From NCBI GenBank assembly GCA_031772625.1, contig CM062814.1, positions 823,306,757-823,370,756 on the forward strand: a DNA stretch of 64,000 nt. Direction: 5' to 3'. Below are positions 33,684 through 46,242 of the stretch, piece by piece (position 1 is the first letter of the stretch; the number at the start of each line of letters is the position of its first letter). The translations under genes and the position numbers were made by a program. A model generated the notes under the pieces. The model searched no databases, was not told the origin of the DNA, and worked only from the letters and a program-made list of their open reading frames with translations. This stretch comes from Pinus tabuliformis (lineage: Eukaryota > Streptophyta > Pinopsida > Pinales > Pinaceae).

Positions 33684-35339
33684 TGTAATAGCCCCAAGTT
33701 AAAATTTCATGTAATAAAGGAAAAATAAGACCAAGGTCATGGGACACATATTCCAAGTTGAATGTTGGGAAAAACATCCTAGTGGTCATCACTTGTTGTT
33801 TATTATGGCTAAGGAAATCGGCAGAGGCATTAACAAAGGAAAAGAGGCACTAATTGGCATTTTATCTATGAAAATAAAGGAAAATAGGAGAAAAGGGAGA
33901 TGAAAGGTCATATGTTTGCATAAAAGAAAAAATGAAGGTAAAATAGAGGAAATTGAAGAAAATAGAGGCCTTAATGATAAAAAGGCTTCTGAGGATCAGT
34001 TCATAGCTTTTTTCAGTTGAGCTTTTGTTGGTTTAGCTTTTCGTCATTTTGGCTTTGGAATTAGTTTCAGAGAGAGAAGAGCACCAAGAGGAGGAAGCAA
34101 GAAAGCAAGAAAAGGAAGGACAAGGAAAGCAAAGGACAAGCAAGGAAGGTAGGATCAATTGTCTTCAGTAGGAAGACTTGCAAGTAACAGGTTGCATGTG
34201 TGATTTCCTAGCTAGTTTGTGAATGCATTTGTGTAGTTGTTTATCTTGTTGTCATTGGAATGGGTTTTTCCATGTGTGACAAAGGTTTCAGCCTTGCCTT
34301 TCCATTTTCAAATAGCCATTGTGTTATGGGGTTCTTTTATTTGGTAGAGATTTGGATTACCAGAAGATTTTGGAATCAGGTGAGGTGGTCTCAAGAAAAA
34401 TCCCAAGGGTTGGGGGTGGAGGTAGTTTAATCTTCGAGAAGCCCTCGACAAGTGGGTGGAGACAAGAAAATTCCTCAAGTTATTGGTGAATAAATCTTGA
34501 GGCATCCAATCTCGTTTTGGGAATTGTGATCTCTTGATCGGTTTTGGCAGGATCGCAATATCCTAAGGGTGGAGGTGGTTTAATCTCCAGGAAGCCCTAG
34601 TTGTTTATGTTTTGGTTTGCTTATGTGATCTATTGACTAGTTTTAGCAAGATTGTGGGAGAATGAGGGTGGAGGTGGTTTAATCTATGGGAATCCCTGGT
34701 TTTTTATGTCTTGATATCCCACATTCATGCTTGGAATATGGCATGGGGGTGATTGGTAAGAGGAAAGATTTGGTTTAGCTCAATCTATGGTCGGGTGGTA
34801 CGTGGAAGTCCCTGACTTGGTTGGATTTTGCATATGTTAATAAGAGCTCTTTTCCTATTGTATTTTATGAGTACTTGTACTTTTTATTATGTGGCTTTGA
34901 TGGTTGTTCTATCATGGTTATTATTTTGGTTATATGTTGATTGTAAGCATGGTTCCATAACAGGTTTTAGGTATGCCTCTTGATATGTTTTGAATAGTTG
35001 ATGAATGGTTAATCATTGCATGAGATCAAAAATGTTATTACAGCTATTATGAGAGGGCATTTGACCTTCTTGGTGATTCTCAGATAAGTTTCAGATCCTT
35101 ATGTTCAGATATGCATTCATGACCTATAGATTACATGTTCACCATATGTTTGACAAAATGAATGTCATGGTTAGGCCTGGTTAGGTCAAGTCCTTGATCA
35201 TGTTTTGTATGAATGGATTTTTCCTGATCTAATTTATCATTCTAGAAAGTCTCATTGAGTTCGGTGTAGTGGTATGGAGGCTAGTGTGAAATGGTGGCTC
35301 AGAATCCGAGACTGCACCCTCTAAACTGGATGTTTTGGG
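33684..35339 (+). repeat. Gypsy LTR copy B, 3' truncated
   Basis: It starts TGTAATAGCCCCAAG directly after copy A. It matches copy C up to TTTTGGGC at 35339 and then switches to integrase coding sequence. About 360-380 bp of the LTR end, the PBS, gag and most of pol are missing. It contains two tandem units (about 34500-34735) of the ~115-bp GAGGGTGGAGGTGGTTTAAT repeat. Confidence 0.8.
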
Positions 35340-36000
35340 CACTGAGGATGAGTCCATTTGAGGCACTTTGTGGGAAGAATTTTAATACTCCTATCTATTA
35401 GAGTGATCCAATGAATAGGGTGTTGATTGGACCTGACATGTTGGCAGAAATGGAATAGGAAGTGTAGGTTATCAAGAAGAATCGAAAGGCGGCACAGGAT
35501 AGGTAGAAGAGTTATGCAGACCAGCATAGGGTTTTTGAGTTTCAATTTGGGAGCATGTGTACTTGCGCATCAAGCCCAAGAAGATCTCCTTAAGGATTGG
35601 GTCATGTACCAAGTTGACACCTCAGTATTATGGCCTTTTGAGATCCTTGAGATAATTGGACCAGTAGCATACAAACTTGCACTACTCTTAATAGTAAAAT
35701 TCCATGATGTTTTCCATGTTTCATTGTTTAAAATATATGAGAAGGATGTTGATCATGTGATTGACTAGTTTATATTGCATGTAGAGCCAGAAGGAGAATT
35801 CAAGTTGGAACCTCAGTGCATATTGTAGTGGAACCAACTCTATGCTCCAGAACTGAGCAATCTAGCAAGTTAAAGTGCAGTGGAAGTACTCTGGGCCCAA
35901 TGAAGCTACATGGGAGATAGAAGATCAGATGCAGGCTTTGTATCCTTTATTGTTGGTTGAGACAAAGGAGTTTTGGTATATGTATATACCTATGTATGGA
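35340..36000 (+). pseudogene. Gypsy integrase C-terminus, remnant
   Basis: It begins mid-integrase (LRMSPFEALCGKNFNTPI) and runs through MNRVLIGPDMLAEME*EV. It continues with shifted frames into the segment matching 61380-61880 of the better-preserved copy, including GPVAYKLALLLIVKFHDVFH and the chromodomain-like end (EATWEIED). Stops include TAG in EME*EV, where Gln is expected. The piece is the 3' end of pol of a Gypsy element whose front was deleted into LTR B. Confidence 0.8.
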
Positions 36001-36218
36001 TGTTATTATAATTAAGGCAATGAGATGTGTTATAAATATCTAATAAGCAGTATGGTTGTCAGATTCTCATGTTTGTCATGTTGTTTTTCCTTTTCAACAA
36101 GTTGTTCATTGTAAATATTGCATCGAGCTAAGTTATAAAGCTCCATATGCAGTATGTTTTGGTTTCAGTGGTTTTTCTTATTATAGGTGTCATAGAACAC
36201 TGAGGACAATGTTCCCCT

Positions 36219-36231
36219 TAGGGGGAAGGGT
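36219..36231 (+). promoter_or_regulatory. Gypsy polypurine tract
   Basis: TTAGGGGGAAGGG just before the LTR start TGTAAAAACC at 36233. Confidence 0.75.
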
Positions 36232-36232
36232 T

Positions 36233-37447
36233 TGTAAAAACCTTGGGTTAAAATTTCATGTAATAAAGTTAATAAAGGTGAAATCATATCAAGGCCATGG
36301 GACATGTATTCCAAATTGAATGTTGGGGAAAACATCCTAGTGAGCATCACTTGTTGTTTATTATGGCTAAGGAAATTGGCAAAGGCAAAGAGGCACTAAT
36401 TGGCATTTTATTTGTGAAAATAAAGGAAAATAGGTGAAAAGGGAGATGAAAGGTCACATGTTTGCATGAGAGGAAAATTGAAGGAAAATAGAGGAAATTG
36501 AAGAAAATAGAGGCCTCAATGATAAAAATGTGTATGAGGATCAATTCGCAGATTTTGTCAGTTAACCTTTTGTTGGTTTAGCTTTCTATCAATTTGGCTA
36601 TGAAATTTGTTTGAGAGAGAGAAGAGCACCAAGAGGAGGAAGAAAGAAAAGGAAGGAAAAGGAAAGCAAAGAACAAGCAAGGAAGGTAGGATCAAGCAGC
36701 TTCAGAAGGAATACTTGCAGGTAACACGTTGCATGTGTGATTTCCTAGATGGTTTGTGAAAGCATGGTACATGCATTTGTGTATTTGGTTCTATTGTTTT
36801 CATTTTCATGGGTTTTGTTGGGTGTGACAATGGTTTCAATCTTGTCTTGACATTTCTGAATAGTCATGGTGTGATGGGGTTCTTTTATTTAGTTGAGCTT
36901 TGGATTTCTAGAATATTTGGAACCGAGTGAGGTTGTCTTAGGAAAATTCCCAAGGGTTGGGAGTGGAGGTGTTTTAATCTCTAGGAATCCCTCAACAAGT
37001 GGGTGGAGACTGTTAAATTCCTCAAGGTATTGGTGAATAAATTATAAGGCATCCAATCTTGTTTTGGGCATTGTGATCTCTTGACCATTTTTGGCACGAT
37101 TGTAGTAGCTCGAGGGTGGAAGTGGTTTAATCTCAGGGAAGGCCTGGTTGTTTATGTTTTGGTTTGGTTATGTGATCTCTTGACCGGTTTTGGTGAGACC
37201 GTGGGAGCATGAGGGTGGAGGTGGTTTAATATCCTGGAATCCTTGGTTGTTTATATCTTGAGATCCCACATTCATGCTTGGAATATGGCATGGGGGTGAT
37301 TGGCTTAAGGAAATATTTGGTTCAACTCAATCTATGGTCGGGTGGTACATGGAAGTCCCTAAGTTGGTTGGCTTTTGCATATATTAATAAGAGCTATTTT
37401 CCTATTGTATTCTATGAGTACTTGTACTTTCTTTTATGTGGATTTTG
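36233..37447 (+). repeat. Gypsy LTR copy C, left part
   Basis: It starts TGTAAAAACCTTGGG after the PPT. It matches copy B until the sequence TATGTGG near 37440, where a 4.9 kb insertion begins; the LTR resumes at 42320. Without the insertion LTR C is about 2.05 kb. Confidence 0.85.
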
Positions 37448-40400
37448 TTGTAATATCTTTATACTTATGTAATTTATCTTTTAAATTGTATAGTTTTCAA
37501 AAAGAAAAATATTATGCACTTTGTAATAAAGAAGAGCATATATTAAAATGTCTCTTTAAGTTTGATATAGGCTCGAATATTCTATTTAAATGCTTTTTTT
37601 TAAATATAAATAAAGTGTCTTCGAAGAAGTTATCATCCGAGCAGCTTTGGACACTTCAGACCATCACCGCCCTGATCAACAAGTATTAAAGAATTGTGAG
37701 ATCCCTCGCACTCCTAACCGTTAACGAGGGGGTCTGCAAAATGGTTTTTCATTTACCGCTTGACATGATGTGTCAAAATTTCAAAGATTGTGGGACCCTG
37801 ACCCACCCCCAGTGCAAACCTCTTCTGACCTCTACCATCATTCCTGCCAATTTGTCACTTGGCCATCATTTCTACCAAATTAACCTTCGTTATATTTCCC
37901 GATAATTTAACTATTTGACCGTTAAATTATTAAATCCCTCCCACCAACGTCTTGATTTTCAATTAATGACACACCAATAAAGGTTATCCAAACTACACCT
38001 ATTCAAACCCAATTGTAAATCTGAATTCACTTATGTCAAGTGCATTATTATTCAATTCACCAGAGTACTCAGTGACATCAAATCTCTAGATTGTAGCAAA
38101 TAACCAGTGCTACCAGTTTCCAGTTCATCGGATATTCTATTTCAAAGATTATTTGTGTCTTTTTTATTTTCAAAATGGCCAGTCAAAAGGGTAAATCTAA
38201 GGTAACCATTGAAAGCCCAATCCTACCTCTCATGCCTAATTTAGACGAATTCCCTTTGGTCGATACTCAATTTAAAATCATAGAGACCTGGTGTGAATTT
38301 GATCTGTATGAGCTACATAATTGGGCATTTCAAAAGTTTGAAGATGCTAGCAATGAATTCAAATTTCTACGAGTCTATGTTACCCCAATTCATTTTCCCC
38401 CAAACCCACCATTTGCCTGAATTCGTTACCTAGTATGAAAGTCACTGCTTACCAAGTTAAAGAGCCATAATTGCATGAAATAATAAGATTTTGCTTTCCA
38501 TAACCCCAGAATCAATTTTCCAAACTTTACAAATAAACCCTCTGAATTCTCTTCATCCTTTTTCAATTTATTCCCTAATGGAAATATATCAAAAACTTAC
38601 CTTTCAACAACGAGCTCATATTTTTTAGTCATTTTTACCTAAAAATTCAGAATTGCCTCGAACCAATCCACCATATTCCTCTGTTATCTTTCCAGAAATG
38701 TCCAAACAAGTGATTTCTATCATTTATTGTCTCTTAGGTTACAAAAATTATCAGTTGATTGATGAAGTAATCTTAGTATTCCTATCAATGTTTTCATCTG
38801 GCAAAAAGCCCTCAATATTTTTAATTTTGTCCAGTTTATATTAGATGTCATCCATGAACAGTTTCTAAAATTCAGTGTTGAAGGATCTTTTAAGCATCAA
38901 TCAATATTGGTATATTTATTTTTGTACCACCAGTCAGAAAGATACAAAATCCCAATGCAAAAACATGATTCATGGGGAAGACCACAGTCTGTCATCCACT
39001 AGACTTCTTTGGTCAGGAAAAAAATTAGAAGAGTATTCTTTCAATGATTTCGTGAATCAGTTTTTACATATGTCATTGTATCTCCTTAGCAGTGATGAAG
39101 TTCTAACATTGTTTACAAAAATCAAAAGGATCTTACATCTCAGTGAGAAATCAAGTGGAAGATTGGTACCTTTATCAAAACTTTACAAAAATCAGAGTTT
39201 ATGATTGTGAGTTACCCCCACATAAACTGCCAGTTTTCGTACCCATGAGGATTTTTGCTCTAGATTTTATCAAGCAGAGGTTGAACATGGATGAAATTCA
39301 TTTTGTGTCTAGGCAGCAAAAGGCCCAATTTAAGTTGAAAGCAAAAGTTTGTCCATTCATAGTATATACCAAAGCAACAGAAAAGGAAGTTGGAAATTTA
39401 TTGAGACGAATGAAATTCAAGCTAAGTTTCAGCTGACCTTATGACCCTCCAGGAGTAATTTCATTTATGAGAATTGAATAGAAGTCAGCTCCCTATACTC
39501 ACATATCAAAACCAAAAATTGAGCAGCATGCAAATCGGGAGGTATGGGAAGAAAACACCTTGCGAGAAGTTGAGGAGCAAATTTCCAATCAAACAGCTCT
39601 AGAGACTCCAAGATTAAATGAAAAATATTTAAATAGACCAAGTGAGAGTTTGTCTCCTATAGGTTCAGGCTTTATACCAACATAATTTATTTATTTTTAA
39701 AAGGGAAAAAAAATGAATGTAGAAGAAGAATCATCAACAATAAGGTACCCAAAGGAATCTGCTACAATTGCACTATCAAGCGAGCCTATGTATTCTCTAC
39801 AGCAAGTTGAAGAAACAATTTTGGACTCCCCTGCTTCTCCTTCTTCAGGACAGCAAAGTATTTTCACAAGATTCAAAGAAATGAATAAAAAGAATGAAGC
39901 ACTAAAGACTTCTACCTATTCTGAGTTTTGGAAACAGTCTTCTACCACTCAAACCATATTATTGTTTACACTAGACCCTAACAGAGGACAGTTTTAATTG
40001 GCTTTGCTTGAGCCAAAAGTTCCAATTCCTAAAAGTGCAGAGGATTATAAGACTTTTATTTTAATACAAAGCAGATTCATCCAATAGGTCAAATTGATCT
40101 ACATAAACAGGCAAGTGAGATGATTTATTCCTCCTTGACAAGTTCTGCCATGTCAGCTTCAAAGTTACAATCTTCTCTGAATAATATCCATTCTCAGCTT
40201 AAGCTAGAAAAGGTGTCCTTCTTAGCTAAATATACAAGGATAAAAGGATTATAAGATTTGATAATTAAATTAGGATTAGATCCTAATGATGTTAATGCTG
40301 CTGAAGAAATTATTAAGAGAAGAAATGGAGATATTCAAGCATTAAGGAAGTAGTTGAAATTACCAACAACGGAGCATCCCCAAACTTTGGAAGTGGGGCA

Positions 40401-42319
40401 ATTAGAGAAACAACAAGAAAATTTGTTGTGTATCGTTGTTGAGCATAATATTTAGATTCAGAATATGGAAGCATATATGGAAACTCTCCTAAAAGAGAAG
40501 GAAAAACATATGAGTGCGGGAATTTCTACAGTACAAACAGAATCAACCAAGAAAGAAGCCACTGAAAAGTTGTCAAAGCCTATCGGAGACTTGTCATTAA
40601 GAAATGTTGAAATATAGAAATTAAAGGCATCACTGCAAACAATGGAAGAAAATAAACTCAAGGCAGATAATACATATATCTCAGAAGTACAAAAGAATTT
40701 CAAGCTAACTAAACAGCTTGAAAAGTACACAGATGAATCAACCAATGCACAGACATTATCTGAAGCAAAAGAGAAAATATGGATTGACATCAATTCAACC
40801 ATTTCAAAGTTGTGGACATCTATTGAAATAATTTTTGAATAAGAACAGCTGGTACAGAAAGCAAAAGTAGCCATAATAGAAATCAAAGAAGAGTTGGACC
40901 ACAAACCAGGAGAAGGAACAAGGATCATCAAAGTGCTAAACTCAAAAACTAAAGATGAACTTGAAGACTTGGGAATTGAATATGGGACAGATACAATCCT
41001 AGAAGTTAGAAAGGTATTAACAAAAAGAAATTCAATGTTGTAGCTAGAAAACAAATGTCAAAACTTACAATCTCAAATCAAGAAGTTCCACAAAAAGTTT
41101 TCTATCCTCAAACAAACAGGACTTCCATCCTTGCGAGATTCTTGTGGCCAATTTTTCCCACTAGAAAATTACCAGTACAAACTACATGAGATATCAATAA
41201 AGAAATCAAAGTTTGCTAAGTTAAAAGGGATCATTAGTGGTAAATATTTTCTAGAAGGTTTGGAGAATGATTTATTTATTATGCATGAGGTCCATCATCT
41301 ATTTATAACTAAGCCAAAATTTGAGAAGTGCACTGAAGTGGATGAAGCCTATAGGAGGGTAATTAAATTTTCATGTCCAAATGGTGAAAAATGGGATAAG
41401 TTCCTCAAACCTCTTGAGTGAACTGAAAGCAAGATTTCAGGTAGCATCACAGAAAAGCAGGAACAAAATGCAGTTTTTCAGGTGTTAGTACAGTAAAAAT
41501 AGGAGCACAAAGAGTAGGAGCATATTTCAAGGCAACAGTTGCAAACAACATCCTTGAATAGTGTGTTGTTTCTACAGAATTAGTTTCAGAATCCCTATTT
41601 TGAATTGTATTAATTAGATATATCCAAATCATTTTGGATAGAACTTTATTTTTGTAAAAGATTTTATTAAGTTAGATATTTTTGAATTACACTCTATATA
41701 TACATTGTAATTCAAAGTAAGAAGGGTTGAACCTTTGAGAGAGCCAAGAAACATCATTGTACTTTTCTGGAAATTTTTAAGGATAATCAAAATATTTTGA
41801 CTTCGATTTTAACATCAATTGTGTTCATGTGAGTTTTTTCGTATATTCATTTCCGTTTTTCATCATATGTTCAAGGTAACATAGGAGTTAGGGTAAGGCT
41901 AAGTTAAGTATTAACTTCCCTGACAACCCACTGCAGTATAATCATCATTGAGAATAGCTAATTAAACAGGTTGTTTAAATTAGTACCTCTTCTTCAATTA
42001 ATTTTTGCCTTTTGTCATCTCTTGAATGTATATGTGTTGGTTGTAGAAATTTCTCTGCATGCTTGTATTATATCTGATAAATTCAATATTGAGGATGAAT
42101 GTTTAATTATCATATGTCTTCTTCTTTCCTCTGTCAAAATCAATTGAAGGATTATATGTTGTTAGTAGTGAAAATCAACACTTTGAAAATCTCAGAAGTT
42201 TTTGGATTATACAAGTGTAAATGGTTTAAGTCATTGGTAATCCATCTAAGTTAAATCCCTCACTTAGATGCTTTGGCACGGTTCCCGAGCCTAGAATTGT
42301 CTTCAAATATACAACAGCT
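37448..42319 (+). mobile_element. 4.9 kb insertion in Gypsy LTR C
   Basis: The inserted DNA starts TGTTGTAATATC and ends ATATACAACA, so the last seven bases are inverted (TGTTGTA / TACAACA). Flanking pentamers are GATTT (left) and GCTTT (right). LTR B, lacking the insertion, reads TGTGGCTTTGATGG, so GCTTT is the target and the left copy has one substitution. I see no long direct repeat between the ends, so it is not an ordinary LTR element with intact LTRs. It carries a broken coiled-coil ORF at 38175-41421. Confidence 0.65.
38175..41421 (+). pseudogene. Broken coiled-coil ORF of unknown family
   Basis: I do not recognise the family. Starting at an ATG (MASQKGKSKVTIESPILPLM), coding-like segments can be followed across frames: a globular N-part (38175-38420), a middle with NIIYCLLGYKNYQLID-like and FTKIRVYDCELPPHKLPVFV segments (38653-39436), and a low-complexity hinge (39713-39997). 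A Glu/Lys/Gln-rich coiled coil (40130-41130) and a C-terminal globular piece (DSCGQFFPLENYQYKLHEIS) end at a TGA at 41419. From about 40260 on, one frame holds four TAG and two TAA stops. The layout of globular domain, hinge and coiled coil suggests a Gag-like or structural element protein; this is only a guess. Confidence 0.5.
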
Positions 42320-43150
42320 TTGATGGTTGTTCTATCATGGTTATTATTCTGGTTATATGTTGGTTATAAGCATGGTTCCATAACAGGTTCTAGCTATTGA
42401 TCTTGATATGTTTTGATTAGTTGATGAATGGTTAATGAATGCATGAGCTAACAAATTTTATTGTAGCTATTATGAGAGGGAATTAAACCTTCTTGGTGAT
42501 TCTCATATAATTTTCAGTTCCATATGTTCATATATGCATTCATGACCAATAGATTACATGTTCACCATATATTTGACGAAATGATTGTCATGGTTAGGCT
42601 TGTTTAGGTCAAGCCCTTGATAGAGTTTTGTATGAATGGCTTTATCCTGATGTTATTTATCATTCTGGAAATTCTCATTGAGTTATGGGTAGTGTTCTAG
42701 AGGCTAGCATGAAATGGTAGTTTATAATCTGGGACCACACCCTCTGAACTGGAAGTTTTGGGCTATAAACACACCCTTACAGGATTATGCATGTAGTTGG
42801 AGGCCTATAACCACATGGAGGCCTTTTCATGCATGTGGTTGGAGACCATAACCGCATGGAGGCCTTTTCATACATGTAGTTGAAGGCCATAACCGCATGG
42901 AGGCCTTTTCATGCATGCGGTTGTGGACCCACGTCACTAAAAAAGTAATCCAGCTCAGGTTTGGGAAACTTGGAGTGGTTGTTTAGATCTTGGGTTTCTT
43001 GTAGCCCCTAAGGAAGGTGGTTAAAGTTCCACTTTGTTGACTCCACTTCCTTAATTGTACTTAAGAGGTTGGATCATCTCATAGTAGTTCTAAGCTCATG
43101 TTACCCTGGTAGGCCATTTAAAGTGGGTAAATGTGGGAGGGGTGGTTACA
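42320..43150 (+). repeat. Gypsy LTR copy C, right part
   Basis: It resumes GCTTTGATGGTTGTTCTATC, collinear with LTR B, and ends GGGAGGGGTGGTTACA, four bases before a PBS. A ~51-bp tandem repeat (AACCGCATGGAGGCCTTTTC, three units) lies at about 42790-42915. Confidence 0.85.
42790..42915. repeat. ~51-bp minisatellite in LTR C
   Basis: Three units around CATAACCGCATGGAGGCCTT; seen only in degenerate single form in LTR A. Confidence 0.85.
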
Positions 43151-43153
43151 AAT

Positions 43154-43165
43154 TGGTATCAAAGC
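43154..43165 (+). promoter_or_regulatory. Gypsy primer binding site
   Basis: TGGTATCAAAGC three bases after the LTR end; one mismatch to the canonical PBS. Confidence 0.85.
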
Positions 43166-43479
43166 ATGGTTCAAATAATTGACCTGGATGGGCGGAATGT
43201 GTTTTTCATACACGCATGTCAGTTTTCTATGTGGTTGTTATGCATGCATTGTCATGGTTCTGGTTATCATGCATGAGGTTATTGTATGTAGTTGGTGTTA
43301 TCATGTGTGATGTTGATGTATTGATATGATTATGTATATACATGTATCATGTTAATCTAGATTGATTTTGTAGATGAGATATCATCCCCTAAACTTCACT
43401 GAGGTACGTGGATTATGTTTATATTTGGTTTATCTGACATGGTATCTTTGCGGAAAGAAGGGGATCAAAGATAACTAGC

Positions 43480-43983
43480 AAAATTATGGATTACAGCTCA
43501 CGAGAGTCTTACAGATCAGATGAGTAGCATAGGCATGAGTACTCTCTGGACATAGTAAATAGCTTGAGAAATTTAAAGGAAGAAATCAAAAGTTTCAAAT
43601 CGGATAATGACAGGATCATTCAGTCACAGGAAAAATAAGCAAAGGTCAGTGTAGTTATGCTTCAAAGTTTGTTAGACTTGCAGAGACATGGAAAACCACG
43701 AATCAGTTATGGATAGGAGGGCAAGATTAATGTGGCATATTGTAGCAGGTCTCGTGGTGGGCACCGGTCGGACAGGGATGACACAGTCATAGATTGTAGG
43801 TTCTTGGATGCACCTGACAGGAGAGGCAGTGGCTACAAGTTATATTATAGTTCTAGTTCAGACAGGTATCATGGTCATCATCACTATCATCCTTACATGA
43901 GGAGTGAGAGGGGATATTTACCATATGTGATCCAGGTGGATATTGGTGGCCACCCACCTATTACACCTAGACTCCCCAGTTAG
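43480..43983 (+). pseudogene. Gypsy Gag N-terminal region
   Basis: In one frame after the PBS: MDYSSRESYRSDE then IVNSLRNLKEEIKSFKSDND, a short coiled coil, and an Arg/Tyr/His-rich segment (RGGHRSDRDD, YHGHHHYHPYMRSERGY) ending at a TAG at 43981. TAA and TAG breaks occur within. It is collinear with the N-terminal part of chromovirus Gag before the retrotrans_gag domain, which resumes at 44534 after about 550 bp of unrelated DNA. Confidence 0.6.
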
Positions 43984-44533
43984 TTTCATCTGTTTCCTTG
44001 TTCATTTCAACATTTACTATTTTAGCAGTTTTTCAGGTCCTGAAATTCTGGAGTAGTTTTGGCCCTCTAAACGGCATTTTTGGGGTCCGTGGTAGGCCCA
44101 TAGCCATCAGCAAGGGCCTGCGATGAAAATTGTAGTACTCGGAAAGAACTTTGCAACAAGATATCATACGTGCCAAGCGGAGATAATATGACCAAGTTAC
44201 GACCCCGGGAAGTTGGTTGCCCAACTAACCCCGACGGGGCCCACAAACTCTTGGTGTTACATCTCCTGGGGTTAGGGTTTTAGTTGTTTAGGGTTTTCTC
44301 ATGTTTTCCATTAATAAATAATCCCTTGAGCCTCATTGTAACACAATTCAGAGGCATGTAACTGCCACATCTCTTCTCAGAGATAAGCTAGCATTACCCA
44401 AGATATCTTATTTCCATTCTATTTGTAAGCATAGTTCAGTATTTTTCTATTAATGAAATGAAGTATTTTTCTGCTGCATCTCTGTGTTTATGATTATATC
44501 TGTAAGTTGTTGCGTTGTTGTTTAAGTTCAGAT
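43984..44533. other. Unassigned insert within Gypsy gag
   Basis: No coding signal. It separates two parts of Gag that should be contiguous. It includes AATAAATAATCC-type and GTAAGCATAGTTC phrases, and could be a solo LTR or other short insertion; the edges are not resolved. Confidence 0.4.
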
Positions 44534-45110
44534 CAAGATGAGTTCAAGACAGCCAAGGCACCTACATTCGATGGAGAGTTGAAGAAACCAGAAGATGTAG
44601 AGGCATGGATGTTTGGAATGAAAAAGTTCTTTGAGTTGCATGACTATACAAAGAATATGAATGTCTAGATAGTTATTTTCATTCTCAAAGGGAAAGAAGA
44701 CATCTAGTGGGAAGATGTGAAGCATGGCAGAGACATCAAGATAGAGGATTTGATTTGGCATGAATTCAAGAGACTCTTCAGGAAGAAGTATTTTTCAGAA
44801 AGGTACTATGATAGTAAGGTTAAGGAGTTCTATGAGTTAAAGGTGGGATCTATGAAAGATTAGGAATACATGATTAAGTTCCTAGATTTTTTGAGGTGTG
44901 TGCCTTATATTAAGAATGAGAAGACAAAACTTCATATATTTCTTTGTGGAGTGCCATTAGCATTTAAGGATCAGATTGAGTATCATGAGCCTCGGTCGCT
45001 GGAAGAAGTCATTGGAAAGTTGAAGCACTGTTATGAGAAATCAAAGCATAAGACAAAGTCTAAGAAGGGTTGGAAGTTGAATGATAATACTAAATGAAAA
45101 TGGCCACCGA
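44534..45110 (+). pseudogene. Gypsy Gag (retrotrans_gag domain)
   Basis: The frame reads EFKTAKAPTFDGELKKPEDV then AWMFGMKKFFELHDYTKNMN, HEFKRLFRKKYFSERYYDSK, LRCVPYIKNEKTKLHIFLCG and a Lys-rich tail. This is the conserved retrotrans_gag core of plant chromoviruses. In-frame TAGs (about 44668, 44704, 44861) sit at positions where Gln or another polar residue is expected. Gag would assemble the particle and its basic tail bind RNA. Confidence 0.85.
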
Positions 45111-45232
45111 AGAAGGGAAGACCTTAGGATACATGTGAGAAAGAGAATGTTTCTCCTTAAAAGAAGTTTAATACAGTTGAGAAGGGGCATGGATCGTAGC
45201 CTGGAGAGCAGAAGAATAGAGGTAATGGTCCT

Positions 45233-45769
45233 TTGCAATGTTGGATATGCAGTAAGGATCGTCGCAAGAAGGATCGTTTGTTATATCATGGTGGTAGGTA
45301 TCAGATCTACAATGCTCAGGAGGCGAAAATAGTTGGGGATGTTGGACAAAGCATTCCTCGGATCTATGCAGCATTGGATAACAAGAAGGCGGATCGCCAG
45401 GCATTAGTTATCGAGATGGAAGGTAATCTCTGTGATCAAGTTGTTTCTATTTTTATTAACACAGGATCTAATTATAGTTATGTTAATCTTGACATGGTGG
45501 ATAAGTGTGGTTAGAGAAAAAAAATGCATGGAGAGTCTTGGTTGGTGAAATTAGCTATAGGTACTAAGAAAAGAGTTCATCATTGGGTAAGAGGATGTGA
45601 ATTTGAGTTGAATGGTATGCCTACGTCAGTACATCTAATTGTACTTCCAATAGGATCATACAGTATGCTTCTGGGAATGGATTGGTTGTACCTTCACAGG
45701 ACTAAGGTGGAATTTTATGAGAAGGCTATTGAGTGTTTGGATGATGATGGAGAAAAGAGAATCTTGTAG
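45233..45769 (+). pseudogene. Gypsy zinc knuckle and aspartic protease
   Basis: CWICSKDRRKKD at 45239 is a remnant of the CCHC knuckle with the last residues lost. The protease region follows: VVSIFINTGSNYSYVNLDMV, where the usual DTGA/DSGS active site has become NTGS (Asp to Asn). The flap and C-terminal parts are VHLIVLPIGSYSMLLGMDWL, very typical of Gypsy protease. TAG stops lie at 45512 and 45767. The catalytic Asp change means protease activity is not expected. Confidence 0.85.
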
Positions 45770-45914
45770 GGTAAGAAGAAGCCAACATCAGTGAGAATGG
45801 TTACAGCTATGCAGGGAAAGCGCAGTTGCAGGAAGTCTTGAAGAGGTATATGGTTTTACGGCAGTTTGAGGATGTATTTCCAACAGATATTTCATAGTTA
45901 CTACCTCACAAGAA

Positions 45915-46157
45915 ATGGATTTCTCTATTGAGGTTGTACCAAGAGTATCACCAACAACAAAGGCACCTTACACGATGAGCACTCCAGAGTTAGTGGAACT
46001 GAAGTTGCAGTTGAAGGAAATGCTTGAAAATGGATACATTAGGCCAAGTATGTCACCTTGGGGTGCACCAGTGTTGTTTGTGAAGAATAAGGATGGTACT
46101 CTTAGGTTGTGCATTGATTATAGGCAATTGAACAAGGTGACGATCAAGAACAAACAA
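45915..46157 (+). pseudogene. Gypsy RT N-terminus, truncated
   Basis: [20 protein letters not shown], then [40 protein letters not shown] and [14 protein letters not shown]. This is the RT fingers region up to the point where YPLPRID should follow. It stops at 46157, where the nested block carrying the PLEs begins. The palm with the catalytic YxDD is absent on both sides of the block. Confidence 0.9.
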
Positions 46158-46242
46158 TGTAAACTTTGAAACGGGAACTATAAACTCAAAACGGGAACTC
46201 TAGCCAAAAAACCCCAAAAAAACATGAAAAACAGTGTTAAAA

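Noticed and set aside
42790..42915. CRISPR-like array
   Set aside because: Contiguous minisatellite units without unique spacers, inside a plant LTR.
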